From NCBI RefSeq assembly GCF_002947535.1, contig NZ_PUAP01000002.1:1-64000 (forward strand): a stretch of 64,000 bases of DNA. Reading direction: 5' to 3'. Position numbers and translations under genes: made by a program. The notes below the pieces were generated by a model. It had not been told where the DNA came from, did no database searches, and saw only the letters and a program-made list of their open reading frames with translations. How positions within the stretch are numbered: position 1 is the first letter of the stretch; each line of letters begins with the position of its first letter. Shown one piece after another: positions 8,005 through 17,298 of this stretch. Origin of the DNA: Enterococcus mundtii. Its GTDB lineage: Bacteria; Bacillota; Bacilli; Lactobacillales; Enterococcaceae.

Positions 8005-9684
8005 TTATCTTTTGCCGCGACGTTGTGTCGCTTCCATGATGACTGGTAAAATCACTGGGCGGCGTTTGGTTTGTTCAAACAAATAGCGACCTAATTGATC
8101 ACGTATTTCTTGTTTCAGCTTGCTCCACTCGAAATCATCGCTTTCTAAATGTTTCCCTACGATGGTTTCGATCATGTTGCTACTTTCATTGATCAAATCA
8201 CGACTTGCTTTGACATAAACAAATCCTCGTGAAGTGATTTGCGGTTTTGAGACGATTTTCTTTTCGCGACGACTGATTGTCACTACTGCAACAAAAATAC
8301 CGTCTTCAGATAAGATTTTACGGTCGCGTAAGACGATGTTTCCAATATCACCAACACCTAGTCCGTCGATCATGACATTTTCAGCACTTGTCGTACCTGC
8401 CACACTCATCCGCTTGTTTTTATATTCTAAAATATCCCCACGTCCTGTGATATAGATATTTTTATAAGGGATACCAACTGCATGGGCTAAGTCTGCATGG
8501 GCAGCTAGTTCACGGTATTCTCCTTGAACTGGGATGAAATATTTAGGTTTCATAAAGTTCAACATCAATTGTAAGTCATTAGGATTGGCATGACCAGAAA
8601 CCCGCAGATTGTCAGAGATTTGTTTGACTATTCCACCTGCTCGGTAAATGATATCTTCTGTCTTAGCAACCATTGTTTCCATCGCAATACTTGGTGTCGT
8701 TGTGATATAAACAAGATCGCCTTCTTTGATTTTGATATGACGGTGCGCGCCATTTGCCATTTTTTGTAAAGACTTGATCGGTTCACCCATACGGCCTGTT
8801 TCTAAAATGATCAGTTCTTCAGGCTCATAGTTTTTCATATCTTTTAATGTGACCAATAGGTCTTCACTTGGTAATTGAAGTTTTTCTAAGCGCATAGCTG
8901 TTCGGATGATCCGTTCAAAGTCTTGCCCAGTCAACACGACCTTACGTCCTGCTTTGGCAGCGGCGTCTAAGATTTGTTGGACACGTTGAAGATTACTTGC
9001 AACACAAGCAACGATGATCCGTCCTTCCCAATATTTGATCGTATCAAATACTTCATCAGCGATTTGGAACTCAGAAGCAACAGGTGTCGCATTTTCTGCA
9101 TTTGCTGATTCACTCAGTAAAGCTAACACGCCTTCTTTCCCGATCTCTGCTAAACGGGCGTAATCCGTTTGGTACATTGGGATCGCCATTTGGTCAAATT
9201 TGAAATCACCCGTATAAACGATATTTCCTTCTTGGGTTTTCAAATTGATCCCGATTGAATCTGGGATCGTATGAGTGGTGCGGAAGAAGCTAACGATCGT
9301 TTCACCGAAATCGATCTCTGTATGTTCATCCACCACATGGAAATCCTTGAATCCTTTTGCAGCATCATTGCGATTGACATTCAATTTTGCCAATTCGATC
9401 GTCAATTCTGTTCCGAACACAGGTACAGAAATCTTTGACAATAAATAAGGCAACGCCCCAATCGCATCTGCGTGACCGTGTGTTAGAAAGACACCTGCTA
9501 CACGATCGACATTATCTTCTAAATACGTAAAATCAGGAATGACAACGTCAATCCCTAATAATTCGTTTTCAGGATACTTTAGACCACAGTCTAAAATAAA
9601 AATAGCTTCCCCTACTTCTGCAATGTACAAATTTTTTCCATTTTCGCGTACACCGCCTAAAGGGATAATCTTAATGGTACTCAC
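8005..9684 (-). CDS. rnjB: Ribonuclease J2
   Basis: A 559-residue beta-CASP metallo-beta-lactamase RNase. The metal motif reads HGHADA (about residues 69-74), as in RNase J2, instead of the HGHEDH of RNase J1, so its own catalysis is probably weak. RNase J2 normally pairs with J1 in mRNA and rRNA processing and 5' exonucleolytic decay. The beta-CASP domain (about 195-370) and the C-terminal domain (about 450-559) are both present. I prefer the GTG at 9684 (GAGG 8 nt upstream, protein begins STIKIIPLGGVREN) over the GTG at 9693. It appears monocistronic. Confidence 0.92.
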   Translation of the reverse strand: MSTIKIIPLGGVRENGKNLYIAEVGEAIFILDCGLKYPENELLGIDVVIPDFTYLEDNVDRVAGVFLTHGHADAIGALPYLLSKISVPVFGTELTIELAKLNVNRNDAAKGFKDFHVVDEHTEIDFGETIVSFFRTTHTIPDSIGINLKTQEGNIVYTGDFKFDQMAIPMYQTDYARLAEIGKEGVLALLSESANAENATPVASEFQIADEVFDTIKYWEGRIIVACVASNLQRVQQILDAAAKAGRKVVLTGQDFERIIRTAMRLEKLQLPSEDLLVTLKDMKNYEPEELIILETGRMGEPIKSLQKMANGAHRHIKIKEGDLVYITTTPSIAMETMVAKTEDIIYRAGGIVKQISDNLRVSGHANPNDLQLMLNFMKPKYFIPVQGEYRELAAHADLAHAVGIPYKNIYITGRGDILEYKNKRMSVAGTTSAENVMIDGLGVGDIGNIVLRDRKILSEDGIFVAVVTISRREKKIVSKPQITSRGFVYVKASRDLINESSNMIETIVGKHLESDDFEWSKLKQEIRDQLGRYLFEQTKRRPVILPVIMEATQRRGKR

Positions 9685-10154
9685 AAATTTCACCTCTTCT
9701 TATGACATCTTCATTTAACGATGTCGATTCTCTATTTTATTTAAACGATCCATTTTCTGAGCGCCTGGTTTTCGGATGATTTCATTAAGTACTAAAATCC
9801 ATCTTAATTTTACAGGCGTTTAGGATCTTTTTTTGACACAAAAAAATCGGGATTGCTTCAGTTGCTCGATCAACTGCTCCACATCATTATACAACAAATC
9901 AAACAAATCGCTAGCATGTACGATTGTTTCTGTCTCCATGTTTTTCCCAGACCATTTTTTCTTCTTTCATTTTAGAAGATACTTCGTCTATTTTACCATA
10001 AATTACTCAATAACTATAGAATGTTTTTCATTTCCTACTCCATTTGACTTGTTTTTAGCTTTCAACTGTTTCTGGCCGTGGTCTCTTTTTAAGGTAGGCT
10101 TAAGCTACTCCCTTTATTCTATTTTTGTACTCATTTCGAAAGGAGATCGAACCA
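9685..10154. other. Intergenic region between rnjB and an ABC permease gene
   Basis: 470 bp between divergent genes. It holds the rnjB promoter region and, at the right end, the Shine-Dalgarno AAAGGAGA of the permease. A 39-codon ORF on the minus strand (9820-9939) has a coiled-coil-like composition but no ribosome binding site, and I do not call it a gene. Confidence 0.4.
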
Positions 10155-11666
10155 ATGAATTTTTTCAAACGAGCATTAAAAAGTACAAAAGTAAAATGGG
10201 GGCGTTCTTTACTCTTATTGGCAGTTTTTACAGCAATCCTTGTCTTCGTTCTTGCTGGGCTAACCATACGTAGTGCAGCACAACAAGCAGCAGAGCAAGC
10301 TCAAAAAGATGTCGGTGCAACTGTCACTTTAAGTGCAAATCGTGAAGCGGCTTTCCAAAAACAAACGGAGGCAACTGATACTGAATCAAGTGGTCGACCA
10401 GATCCTGGAAGTTTCTCCCTCACACCTGTTTCAGTCAGCGATGCAGAAAAGATTGCAGCACTAGATAATGTAGCAAGTTTTTCCTTCGAAAGCTCCGCAT
10501 CAGCTTTAGCAAATAGCGGGATCACCGCCATTTCAAGCTCTGACACCTCAGAAACATCAGAAGAAACTAATACTGATACTGCGACTGATGCTGCACCAAA
10601 CGGCGAAAACATGGGTGGAGACATGGGTGGCAAACCACAAATGATGCAAGCAGATTTTCAAGTCAGTGGGGTATCCAATACAGCCCAAACGAGTGGCTTT
10701 ACGGATGGCACAGCAAAAATCATCGAAGGTGAAGGAATCACTGAAAGCGACAAAGATACGAACAATGTCGTGATCGACTCTACTTTAGCTAGCGCGAATG
10801 ACTTATCCGTAGGGGATACTTTCGTTATTACTAGCACTGAAGATGAAGAAACGACTTATGAAATGACGATCAAAGGAATCTATGAATCGAGTGAAACAAG
10901 TAGTAGCATGGGAATGAATTTCAATTTCATGAATCCAGCGAACACTTTGTATACTTATTATACATTTGCCAATACTTTGAATGGCTCGACAGAAAATGAC
11001 ACAATCGATTCTGCAGTTTACACGCTGACCGATCCCAATAAAATGGCAGACTTTATCACTGAAGCAGAAAACTTGATCGATACTTCAACGTTCAGTCTTC
11101 AATCAAACGATACGATGTTCCAAGCAATGCTTGAACCACTTAACAACGTAGCTAGCTTTTCAAAAAATGTCGTTTTACTCGTTGCGGTTGCTGGCATCAT
11201 TATTTTGACTTTGATCATTATGATCACGATTCGTGAACGTCGGCATGAATTAGGGGTATTGCTTTCATTAGGTGAATCCAGAAGTAAAATCGTTCTTCAA
11301 TTGTTTACAGAAGTGGCCATATGTATGATCGTCGCGTTAGGTGTGGCTTCATTCAGTGGAAATGTCGTTGCAAATGCTGTCGGTCAACAGTTGCTTGATC
11401 AACAAACTGAAACAACAACCAACTCACCTGCCGAGCAACAAGGCGATCAAATGCCTGGTGGTGGCAATCGTGGGCCTGGCGGACAACCCGATGGAGCTAG
11501 TAATCCATTTACCGTTTCAGAACAAGTAAGCGACCTCGAGATCGCCGTTCAACCAGCCCAACTCGGCCTTCTAGCAGCTGTTGCATTTGGGATCAGCTTA
11601 CTCTCAGTTTTTCTAGCTTCAATCGGCATACTGCGACTAAATCCACGAAAAATCTTATTAAACTAA
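10155..11666 (+). CDS. ABC transporter permease, MacB/FtsX type
   Basis: A 503-residue membrane protein: one N-terminal transmembrane helix (about 16-38), a large extracytoplasmic MacB-PCD-like domain rich in Ser/Thr/Glu (about 40-325), then three helices (about 335-362, 385-410, 465-490). Two low-complexity Gly/Met/Pro segments stand out, one in the extracellular domain (MGGDMGGKPQMM) and one between the last helices. The start is the ATG at 10155 with AGGAGA 8 nt upstream. The ATPase gene follows after 12 bp. Such pairs export peptides or sense cell-envelope antimicrobials; the substrate here is unknown. The layout resembles Vex/YtrF-type transporters. Confidence 0.85.
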   Translation: MNFFKRALKSTKVKWGRSLLLLAVFTAILVFVLAGLTIRSAAQQAAEQAQKDVGATVTLSANREAAFQKQTEATDTESSGRPDPGSFSLTPVSVSDAEKIAALDNVASFSFESSASALANSGITAISSSDTSETSEETNTDTATDAAPNGENMGGDMGGKPQMMQADFQVSGVSNTAQTSGFTDGTAKIIEGEGITESDKDTNNVVIDSTLASANDLSVGDTFVITSTEDEETTYEMTIKGIYESSETSSSMGMNFNFMNPANTLYTYYTFANTLNGSTENDTIDSAVYTLTDPNKMADFITEAENLIDTSTFSLQSNDTMFQAMLEPLNNVASFSKNVVLLVAVAGIIILTLIIMITIRERRHELGVLLSLGESRSKIVLQLFTEVAICMIVALGVASFSGNVVANAVGQQLLDQQTETTTNSPAEQQGDQMPGGGNRGPGGQPDGASNPFTVSEQVSDLEIAVQPAQLGLLAAVAFGISLLSVFLASIGILRLNPRKILLN

Positions 11667-11678
11667 AGGAGGAATTAG

Positions 11679-12344
11679 ATGTTACGTACAGAAAACTTGA
11701 GCTTCTGGTATCAAAATCCAACAGAGGCGCTTTATAAAGATGTGAATTTGTCCTTTGATAAAGGGAAAATGTATGCCATATTAGGGGCAAGTGGTTCAGG
11801 AAAGACGACCTTTCTTTCGTTGATCTCAGGACTTGATACACCAAAAGAAGGCGCTGTTTATTACGAAGAGCGATCTTTAGCTAAAATAGGACTACGGAAT
11901 TATCGTAAAAATGATGTATCGATCATTTTTCAAGCGTACAACTTATTGCCTTACCTTTCAGCTCTTGATAACGTCATTACCGCCATGGAAATTTCGAATA
12001 CCCCGCAAAAAGATTATCGGCAAGTTGCACTTGATCGGCTAGCACGGGTTGGGATAAATGAAACCCTCGCAAAACAGCAAGTCACTAAATTGTCTGGGGG
12101 ACAACAACAACGTGTAGCAATCGTTCGAGCGATTTGTTGCGAACATCAGTTGATCATTGCGGATGAACCAACAGGAAACCTCGATGAAACGACTTCACAA
12201 GAAATCGTTCAACTCTTCCAAGAAATCGCTCACGAACAAAATCGCTGTATCATCATTGTGACACACGAATTAGAAGTGGCAAAAAAATGTGATGAAGTCT
12301 TTGAATTAAAGAACAAAACATTCGCATCCATTGATATTGGATAA
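11679..12344 (+). CDS. ABC transporter ATP-binding protein, MacB/LolD type
   Basis: A 221-residue ATPase with Walker A GASGSGKTT (about 35-43), signature LSGGQQQR (about 135-142) and Walker B IIADEPTGNLD. The length and the TGNLD after Walker B place it in the MacB/LolD/FtsE group. It is encoded 12 bp after its permease with Shine-Dalgarno AAAGGAGG, and a strong terminator follows directly, so this is a two-gene operon. It drives the permease at 10155. Confidence 0.92.
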   Translation: MLRTENLSFWYQNPTEALYKDVNLSFDKGKMYAILGASGSGKTTFLSLISGLDTPKEGAVYYEERSLAKIGLRNYRKNDVSIIFQAYNLLPYLSALDNVITAMEISNTPQKDYRQVALDRLARVGINETLAKQQVTKLSGGQQQRVAIVRAICCEHQLIIADEPTGNLDETTSQEIVQLFQEIAHEQNRCIIIVTHELEVAKKCDEVFELKNKTFASIDIG

Positions 12345-12349
12345 CCGCT

Positions 12350-12385
12350 AAAAAAGCGTCCTCCTTATTGGTAGGACGCTTTTTT
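12350..12385. terminator. Rho-independent terminator
   Basis: Arms AAAAAAGCGTCCT / AGGACGCTTTTTT around a 10-nt loop, directly after the ATPase gene. Its symmetry means it can also serve the convergent CsbD gene. Confidence 0.9.
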
Positions 12386-12404
12386 ATAAGAATTTACAAG
12401 TAGA

Positions 12405-12626
12405 CTATTTATGGTCTTTTTTTGAAAATTTTTCTTTTACATCTTCAAAGCCTTCTTTGATTTCATCGCCGATATTACGAGCTTTGCTCTTGATATCCGC
12501 ACCTGCAGATTGGGCTTTACCTTTTGTTTCTTTGCTTCTGTCGCCTGTTGCTTTTCCATAGGCTTCTTTGCCTTCACCTGCAACTTTGTCTTTCAAATCT
12601 TTAGAGCGTCCTTCTAAATCTGCCAT
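12405..12626 (-). CDS. CsbD-family stress protein
   Basis: A 73-residue, highly charged, helix-prone protein: [19 protein letters not shown], then [19 protein letters not shown], typical of CsbD-like proteins. These are abundant under general stress, and no enzymatic function is known. The C-terminal half continues with a [22 protein letters not shown] helix. Shine-Dalgarno GAGGAGG precedes the ATG. The gene shares a terminator with the convergent ABC operon. Confidence 0.88.
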   Translation of the reverse strand: MADLEGRSKDLKDKVAGEGKEAYGKATGDRSKETKGKAQSAGADIKSKARNIGDEIKEGFEDVKEKFSKKDHK

Positions 12627-12717
12627 GATATTTCCTCCTCTAAAATTTGTCTTATCTAACTGCTTTTAGAGTAACACCAATTATAAAAACAAACAAACAG
12701 TATGCTTATCCCAGCAT

Positions 12718-13911
12718 TCAGCTCGTTGCAATCGTTTGCTCAAACGTTCCCCAAACCTTCACTTGTTTTTCTTGGACCATGACGATGCCATTAGCAATCA
12801 CTGTATCGATCTCTAAGGTTTCTTTATCAAGTAGGCACAGATCCGCATCTTTCCCGACAGCGATTCTTCCCTTTTGGTCCAATTTAAGGACTCTTGCAGG
12901 ATTACAAGTCACTGCTCGTAAGGCAATGTCTAAGGGAATGTCTTCTTTTTGAACGGCTTCTTTGATACCAACTAATAAGGATCTCGCACTACCAACGCCC
13001 ATACCGATAAAACGGTTCTCTTGGTCAAAATATGGGAGACTGCCTTGTCCATCGGAAGTCAAAGTGAAGTTATCAAGAGATACTTGTGCTTCTAATAACT
13101 GCTTCAATGCTTTACTAAACCGGACTTCGCCATCGGTCTTTTCCCAAAAGTCAGGATCTTCACTTGCAGTGAAGTCGATGGTTCCACCTTTCTTTGCAAA
13201 TTCGATACATGCAGCTAATAATTCAGTCGTCCGATTCGCATGGGTCGGATAAAACTGAGTGATAGGAATTTCTGTCTCTTCCACCACACGATCTAGCAAT
13301 TCTAGTTTTCTTCGTCCACCACCTAAATGGACATTCACGATTCCTGCTTTACCTGATAACATGCCACCAACACGAGCATCCGCCACTGCTCGAGCAAACT
13401 CGTCGAATGTTGGTTGGGAAGAGCGATGATCAGAAACAGCGATTTCTCCGATTCCGATAATCTTATCAATGGTAAGAAAATCTTTGATCAATGAATCAGT
13501 GACCGTTTTGACTGGTAACCGATAAGACCCCACATAAACATACGTAGTCAATCCTTCTGCCTCTAATCCTCTTGCTTTACTGATCAAAGCAGTCATATCT
13601 CGACCCTCACCATCTGTGCCGATACAACCTACGACTGTTGTCACTCCTGCTGTCGTTAATTGACTAAGTGTGACTTCTGGTGTGCGATTATGATAGCCAC
13701 CTTCACCGCCACCACCTAAAATATGGAAATGGGCATCAATAAAACCTGGGGTCAAGAGTTTCCCTTCACCGGAAATTTCTTCCACGCTCAATTCTTCGTA
13801 ACCGCCGGATAGTTGATTTTCCAAGGCAACGATTTTATTTCCTGCCACTAACACATCCTTCTTACCAAGATATTCTGGTGCATAGACTTCGATTTGTCGA
13901 ATGAGTTTCAT
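12718..13911 (-). CDS. iadA: Isoaspartyl dipeptidase
   Basis: A 397-residue amidohydrolase-superfamily protein that matches IadA in length and motifs: the metal site HxH in GFIDAHFHILGGGGEGG (about residue 60), GEIAVSDHRSSQ, NVHLGGG, THANRT and TSDGQGS (the catalytic Asp near residue 290). IadA cleaves beta-aspartyl dipeptides arising from isoaspartate in damaged proteins or from peptidoglycan cross-bridges; enterococcal bridges contain D-Asx, which may be relevant. A YfcC-type carrier lies immediately upstream on the same strand, which suggests uptake and cleavage of Asp-containing dipeptides. The gap between them carries an inverted repeat. Confidence 0.9.
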   Translation of the reverse strand: MKLIRQIEVYAPEYLGKKDVLVAGNKIVALENQLSGGYEELSVEEISGEGKLLTPGFIDAHFHILGGGGEGGYHNRTPEVTLSQLTTAGVTTVVGCIGTDGEGRDMTALISKARGLEAEGLTTYVYVGSYRLPVKTVTDSLIKDFLTIDKIIGIGEIAVSDHRSSQPTFDEFARAVADARVGGMLSGKAGIVNVHLGGGRRKLELLDRVVEETEIPITQFYPTHANRTTELLAACIEFAKKGGTIDFTASEDPDFWEKTDGEVRFSKALKQLLEAQVSLDNFTLTSDGQGSLPYFDQENRFIGMGVGSARSLLVGIKEAVQKEDIPLDIALRAVTCNPARVLKLDQKGRIAVGKDADLCLLDKETLEIDTVIANGIVMVQEKQVKVWGTFEQTIATS

Positions 13912-13993
13912 CCGTGATCCTCCTTATAAAATAGTCTGTACCCTTTCATACACACGAAAGGTTGTTTAATAAGCAATCCATCGTTCTTTCGGA

Positions 13994-14047
13994 AATAAGC
14001 GAGAAAATCCCAAAATATGAAGATACTTTCGGGTTTTCTCGCTTATT
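13994..14047 (-). terminator. Inverted repeat between the YfcC-type carrier gene and iadA
   Basis: Arms AATAAGCGAGAAAATCCC (13994-14011) and GGGTTTTCTCGCTTATT (14031-14047), with one bulged base. The following minus-strand U run is weak, so it may only partly reduce transcription from the carrier gene into iadA. Confidence 0.6.
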
Positions 14048-14110
14048 ATCTCATAGTTACACATGGGTAACATAACTTCTTTAATTGCTATAAATCAGTT
14101 CTTATTTGCT

Positions 14111-15850
14111 TTATTGAAGTCCGATCGCGATCGCAATCATAATGAAGATCGTTCCTAATACAAAGAAGAATCCTTGCATTTTGATTTGGAATCGTGCCCA
14201 TTTTGCCCATTCGATCCTTGCCACACCTAGGACACCGATCAAGCTAGCAGAAACTGGCGTGAACGCATCCATGAACCCTGAACCTAATTGATAAGCCAAT
14301 ACGGCAACTTGACGAGAGACACCAACTAAATCGGCTAATGGCGCCATGATTGGCATCGTCAATGCTGCTTGTCCAGAATTTGAGGTTACGACAAGATTGA
14401 ACAAGCTTTGGAAAACATACATCGCCCATGCACCGATGACGGCTGGCACACCAGTCAGTGCTGTTCCAATACCATGTAATATCGTATTAAGCGCAGAAGG
14501 TACCGACGCATCTGATCCCCCTAATACGAGCAAGATTCCTTTTGCCATCCCAACAACGATTGCTGTTCCAGCTAGATCTGCTGCTCCAGATTGGAAAGAA
14601 GAGGCAATATCATTGACCGTCATACCGTCTAATTTGAATAAAACAGCAATGATCCCTGCAACCAATCCCATAACGAAAAATTGTGAAGCAATTTCTGGGA
14701 TATAGTAGCCTTTTTGAGTAACTCCCCAAACGATCCAAACTAAGACGATCAACATTTCAACTAAAATCAATTTGTGTCCTAGTGTAAAAGGTTTTTGTTC
14801 GTCGGATGTTTTCTTCAAATGGTTACGGAAGTATTCGTCAGATTTATACGTTAATGAACTTTCTGGGTTTTTCCGTACTTTTTCTCCATAGATCATTAAG
14901 TAACCAGCCGATAATGCAGTCACGACGACCCACATGACCAATCGGAAAGTTGCACCTGACAAGACTGGGATACCTGCGATTCCTTGAGCAACGGCGACAC
15001 TGAACGGACTCATCCATGAAGTGGCATTCCCTACTTGTGAAGCCACGTAGGTGACCGTGACGGCGACGATCGAATCATACCCTAAGGCAATCACAAACGG
15101 CACCATGACCATCGAAAATGGAATGACTTCTTCAGCCATACCAAACGTTGCGCCCCCAAATGAAAAAGCAAAGAATAATAGCGGTAAAGCTAAACGTTCC
15201 AGCCCACGTGTCTTATTGATAAAAGCATAAATACCTGCATCGATGGCACCCGTTCGCATGATGATCCCAAATGCACCACCCACGACTAAGATAAGTGCCG
15301 CAATTCCTACTGCTGAGCCATATTTGTCTCCTGATACTAAACCTTCAAAAACAAAGTTCAAAAAGCCAAAGCCACCGAAATCATCGGTTCCCCATAGTTT
15401 CGCTGTTTTATGCAGCTTCTTTGAGGTATCATAGATGTTTTCCCCATATTCATCATATAAAACATCATCTGTCAGCGAGATTTCATCCAACTTCTCTTGG
15501 GTCAAGTTTTTTTCACCAGCTGCCAAGACTTCTTCTAATCCTTCTTCAGGAACAGCTAGTTTTTCTCTTTCGCTCGGATCATTTTGTAATTCTTCCAGTT
15601 GATCAAATACAAAAGCCTTGTCTAATTCATAGGCATAACGAAACGAATCTTGGCGTAATACTGTTCTTGTACTCGTTTCTCCATTTGCATCTTTGTATTC
15701 TATATCTTGCGTACTGAATCTCCCAGCTGGTACGATAAATGTTAATAACCAGGCAAGTACAACTACACCAAAAATAATGACATACGTATGCGGGGTCGTC
15801 ATTTTGGTAAAGTCTCGTTTTTTCTTTACTGAAGAATTTTTTCTCTTCAA
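14111..15850 (-). CDS. YfcC-family / C4-dicarboxylate-type membrane carrier
   Basis: A 579-residue integral membrane protein of the YfcC/DcuC-like family (ion transporter superfamily), with about 11-12 hydrophobic segments and the conserved GGATFGMAEEVIPF and NSGQAALTMPIMAPLADL. An unusual soluble insert of roughly 110 residues follows the first helix (about 45-155). Relatives carry dicarboxylates, arginine/ornithine or small peptides. The neighbouring iadA suggests an aspartyl-dipeptide or amino-acid substrate, which is inference. The start codon appears to be TTG at 15850 with AGGAAG about 9 nt upstream. Confidence 0.8.
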   Translation of the reverse strand: MKRKNSSVKKKRDFTKMTTPHTYVIIFGVVVLAWLLTFIVPAGRFSTQDIEYKDANGETSTRTVLRQDSFRYAYELDKAFVFDQLEELQNDPSEREKLAVPEEGLEEVLAAGEKNLTQEKLDEISLTDDVLYDEYGENIYDTSKKLHKTAKLWGTDDFGGFGFLNFVFEGLVSGDKYGSAVGIAALILVVGGAFGIIMRTGAIDAGIYAFINKTRGLERLALPLLFFAFSFGGATFGMAEEVIPFSMVMVPFVIALGYDSIVAVTVTYVASQVGNATSWMSPFSVAVAQGIAGIPVLSGATFRLVMWVVVTALSAGYLMIYGEKVRKNPESSLTYKSDEYFRNHLKKTSDEQKPFTLGHKLILVEMLIVLVWIVWGVTQKGYYIPEIASQFFVMGLVAGIIAVLFKLDGMTVNDIASSFQSGAADLAGTAIVVGMAKGILLVLGGSDASVPSALNTILHGIGTALTGVPAVIGAWAMYVFQSLFNLVVTSNSGQAALTMPIMAPLADLVGVSRQVAVLAYQLGSGFMDAFTPVSASLIGVLGVARIEWAKWARFQIKMQGFFFVLGTIFIMIAIAIGLQ

Positions 15851-16220
15851 AACTCGTTCTTCCTTTCTTGCTACGTTTTTGTCAATAATGAATAAGCAAA
15901 TAGATTATACAGTAAAATGTTCTATACCACATGAATAAACCATTAAAAAAATCTGTTGATTTTAGTTTTCTATAAGAAGTATTTTGCTGAGAAAGCTGTT
16001 TTTAAAGGCATGACACCTATAAAAACGGATTAAAATTCTTTTTTTATTTTTACAATGTAGACATTCTTGTCCATTTATTTTCATTTCTGATTGCGAATAA
16101 ACAAAGATTTTTTTGTGATTATCAAATATTTATACATTTTCAACCTTATTAGATCTCTGATTGATCCATCGTTTTTGGTCGATTTTCCCCCTCTCTTTTA
16201 ATTTTCATTAGGTATCTTCA

Positions 16221-16250
16221 TTGCAATATTCATAACAAATGTACTATAAT
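16221..16250 (+). promoter_or_regulatory. Sigma-A promoter of a candidate small RNA
   Basis: TTGCAA (16221-16226), an 18-bp spacer and a consensus TATAAT (16245-16250), in a 510-bp gap (15851-16360) that has no plus-strand protein gene. Predicted start is near 16257. Confidence 0.6.
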
Positions 16251-16256
16251 TGGAAT

Positions 16257-16342
16257 GTAAAGAGTTTTGGGGAAGACTCTTTCATCAACGTGTATAAAGA
16301 GACAAGAAAGAATCATCACGATTCTTTCTTGTCTCTTTTTCG
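16257..16342 (+). ncRNA. Candidate small RNA of about 85 nt
   Basis: Downstream of the consensus promoter the transcript would open with a hairpin (AAAGAGT 16259-16265 / ACTCTTT 16276-16282) whose loop is G-rich (TTTGGGGAAG). It would end with a perfect 19-bp hairpin (16296-16314 / 16320-16338) followed by T residues. No start codon with a ribosome binding site is present. The terminal hairpin can also terminate the convergent SIS gene, so it alone does not prove a small RNA; the promoter does most of the work. Confidence 0.5.
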
Positions 16343-16360
16343 GACTCTTATCCTTCTATT

Positions 16361-16966
16361 TTAGTCATTCTCCAACAAAGAATACACTGAAAAATAAACG
16401 ATCTGCTGTAATAAAATTAAGGTGGCTAACGAAGCAGCACCGCATATCGCTGGCTCAAACTTAGGAACCGTAAGAACTGCATCATCTATTGTTGCATAGT
16501 TATCTAATACTAGATCCGCATATTCATATAAGCGCAAACCACTACTATGTCTTGACTTGATACTTCGGGATAGATCAAATCCGGTGATCACGATCAATAG
16601 GTGTCCCTGTTCTTTGATCCATTCTGCTAGTTCAATGATTGCTGGATTTCTCCCTTCATTTGATAAGAGGAGAAAAATATCTTCTGGTTGCGCATTGATT
16701 TGTTCAATGATCGCTTGACCAGTTCCTTCCAGTGACTCATAAATTCCCGCTGCCGGGTGTTCGATCAACTGAGTTGGTAAGATTTTCGGGCATTGTTGCC
16801 AAAATTCATAAGCAATGCCTTGCAACGTGCGACTAGCAAAAATATGTAAGCATCCTCCTCGGTGAATCTGTGTGGCGATCCAACGCCCCGCTTGTTCCAT
16901 CAAGGTTTTCTCGAACCTTAGTTTTTGTTCAAGCTGTTGACAATAATCAAAATAGGGTAAGCTCAT
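16361..16966 (-). CDS. SIS-domain protein, UPF0309-like
   Basis: A 201-residue protein with a single sugar-isomerase (SIS) fold: HIFASRTLQGIAYEF, then LLLSNEGRNPAIIELAEWIKEQGHLLIVITG, the phosphosugar-binding core. SIS domains bind phosphosugars in isomerases and RpiR-type regulators; this one has no HTH and resembles UPF0309, but is short. A longer in-frame start at 17044 exists, but the ATG at 16966 has GAGGAG 6 nt upstream. An intrinsic terminator lies in the leader (17020-17062). The substrate is unknown. Confidence 0.78.
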   Translation of the reverse strand: MSLPYFDYCQQLEQKLRFEKTLMEQAGRWIATQIHRGGCLHIFASRTLQGIAYEFWQQCPKILPTQLIEHPAAGIYESLEGTGQAIIEQINAQPEDIFLLLSNEGRNPAIIELAEWIKEQGHLLIVITGFDLSRSIKSRHSSGLRLYEYADLVLDNYATIDDAVLTVPKFEPAICGAASLATLILLQQIVYFSVYSLLEND

Positions 16967-17019
16967 TCTTTTCTCCTCTTCTTCTGCTATTTCAGAATAG
17001 AGATAACTGTTAAAAGAAA

Positions 17020-17062
17020 AACACAAAAAGATGAGACGAAGCAAACGCTCAGTCTCATCTTT
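17020..17062 (-). terminator. Intrinsic terminator upstream of the SIS gene
   Basis: On the minus strand, AAAGATGAGAC...GTCTCATCTTT (17027-17062) is followed by TTTTTGTGTTTTTC, about 55 nt before the SIS start codon. It either ends the transcript from 17848 or acts as an attenuator. Confidence 0.7.
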
Positions 17063-17298
17063 ACCTTAACCACTTATTCATTACAATCAAACGAAAGATC
17101 TGATGTAGCAGCATCTTGATGTCTTCGGCTTTAGAGTAATAGATAGGAACGATGTATTGCTAAATGCAAGGTTTTGAAACTTATTGAACAAACCACTTGC
17201 ACCAACATACATCTTTTTTGACATAGTAAACAAACTGCCTCGCTTCCTCCGCTATTTATACTCATAAGGTAGAAAATCTTCCTTAAATCAGGTACAAT

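Noticed and set aside
9833-10273. 146-codon plus-strand frame overlapping the ABC permease start
   Set aside because: Phe/Ser/Cys-rich translation of AT-rich non-coding DNA. It overlaps the well-supported permease start in another frame.
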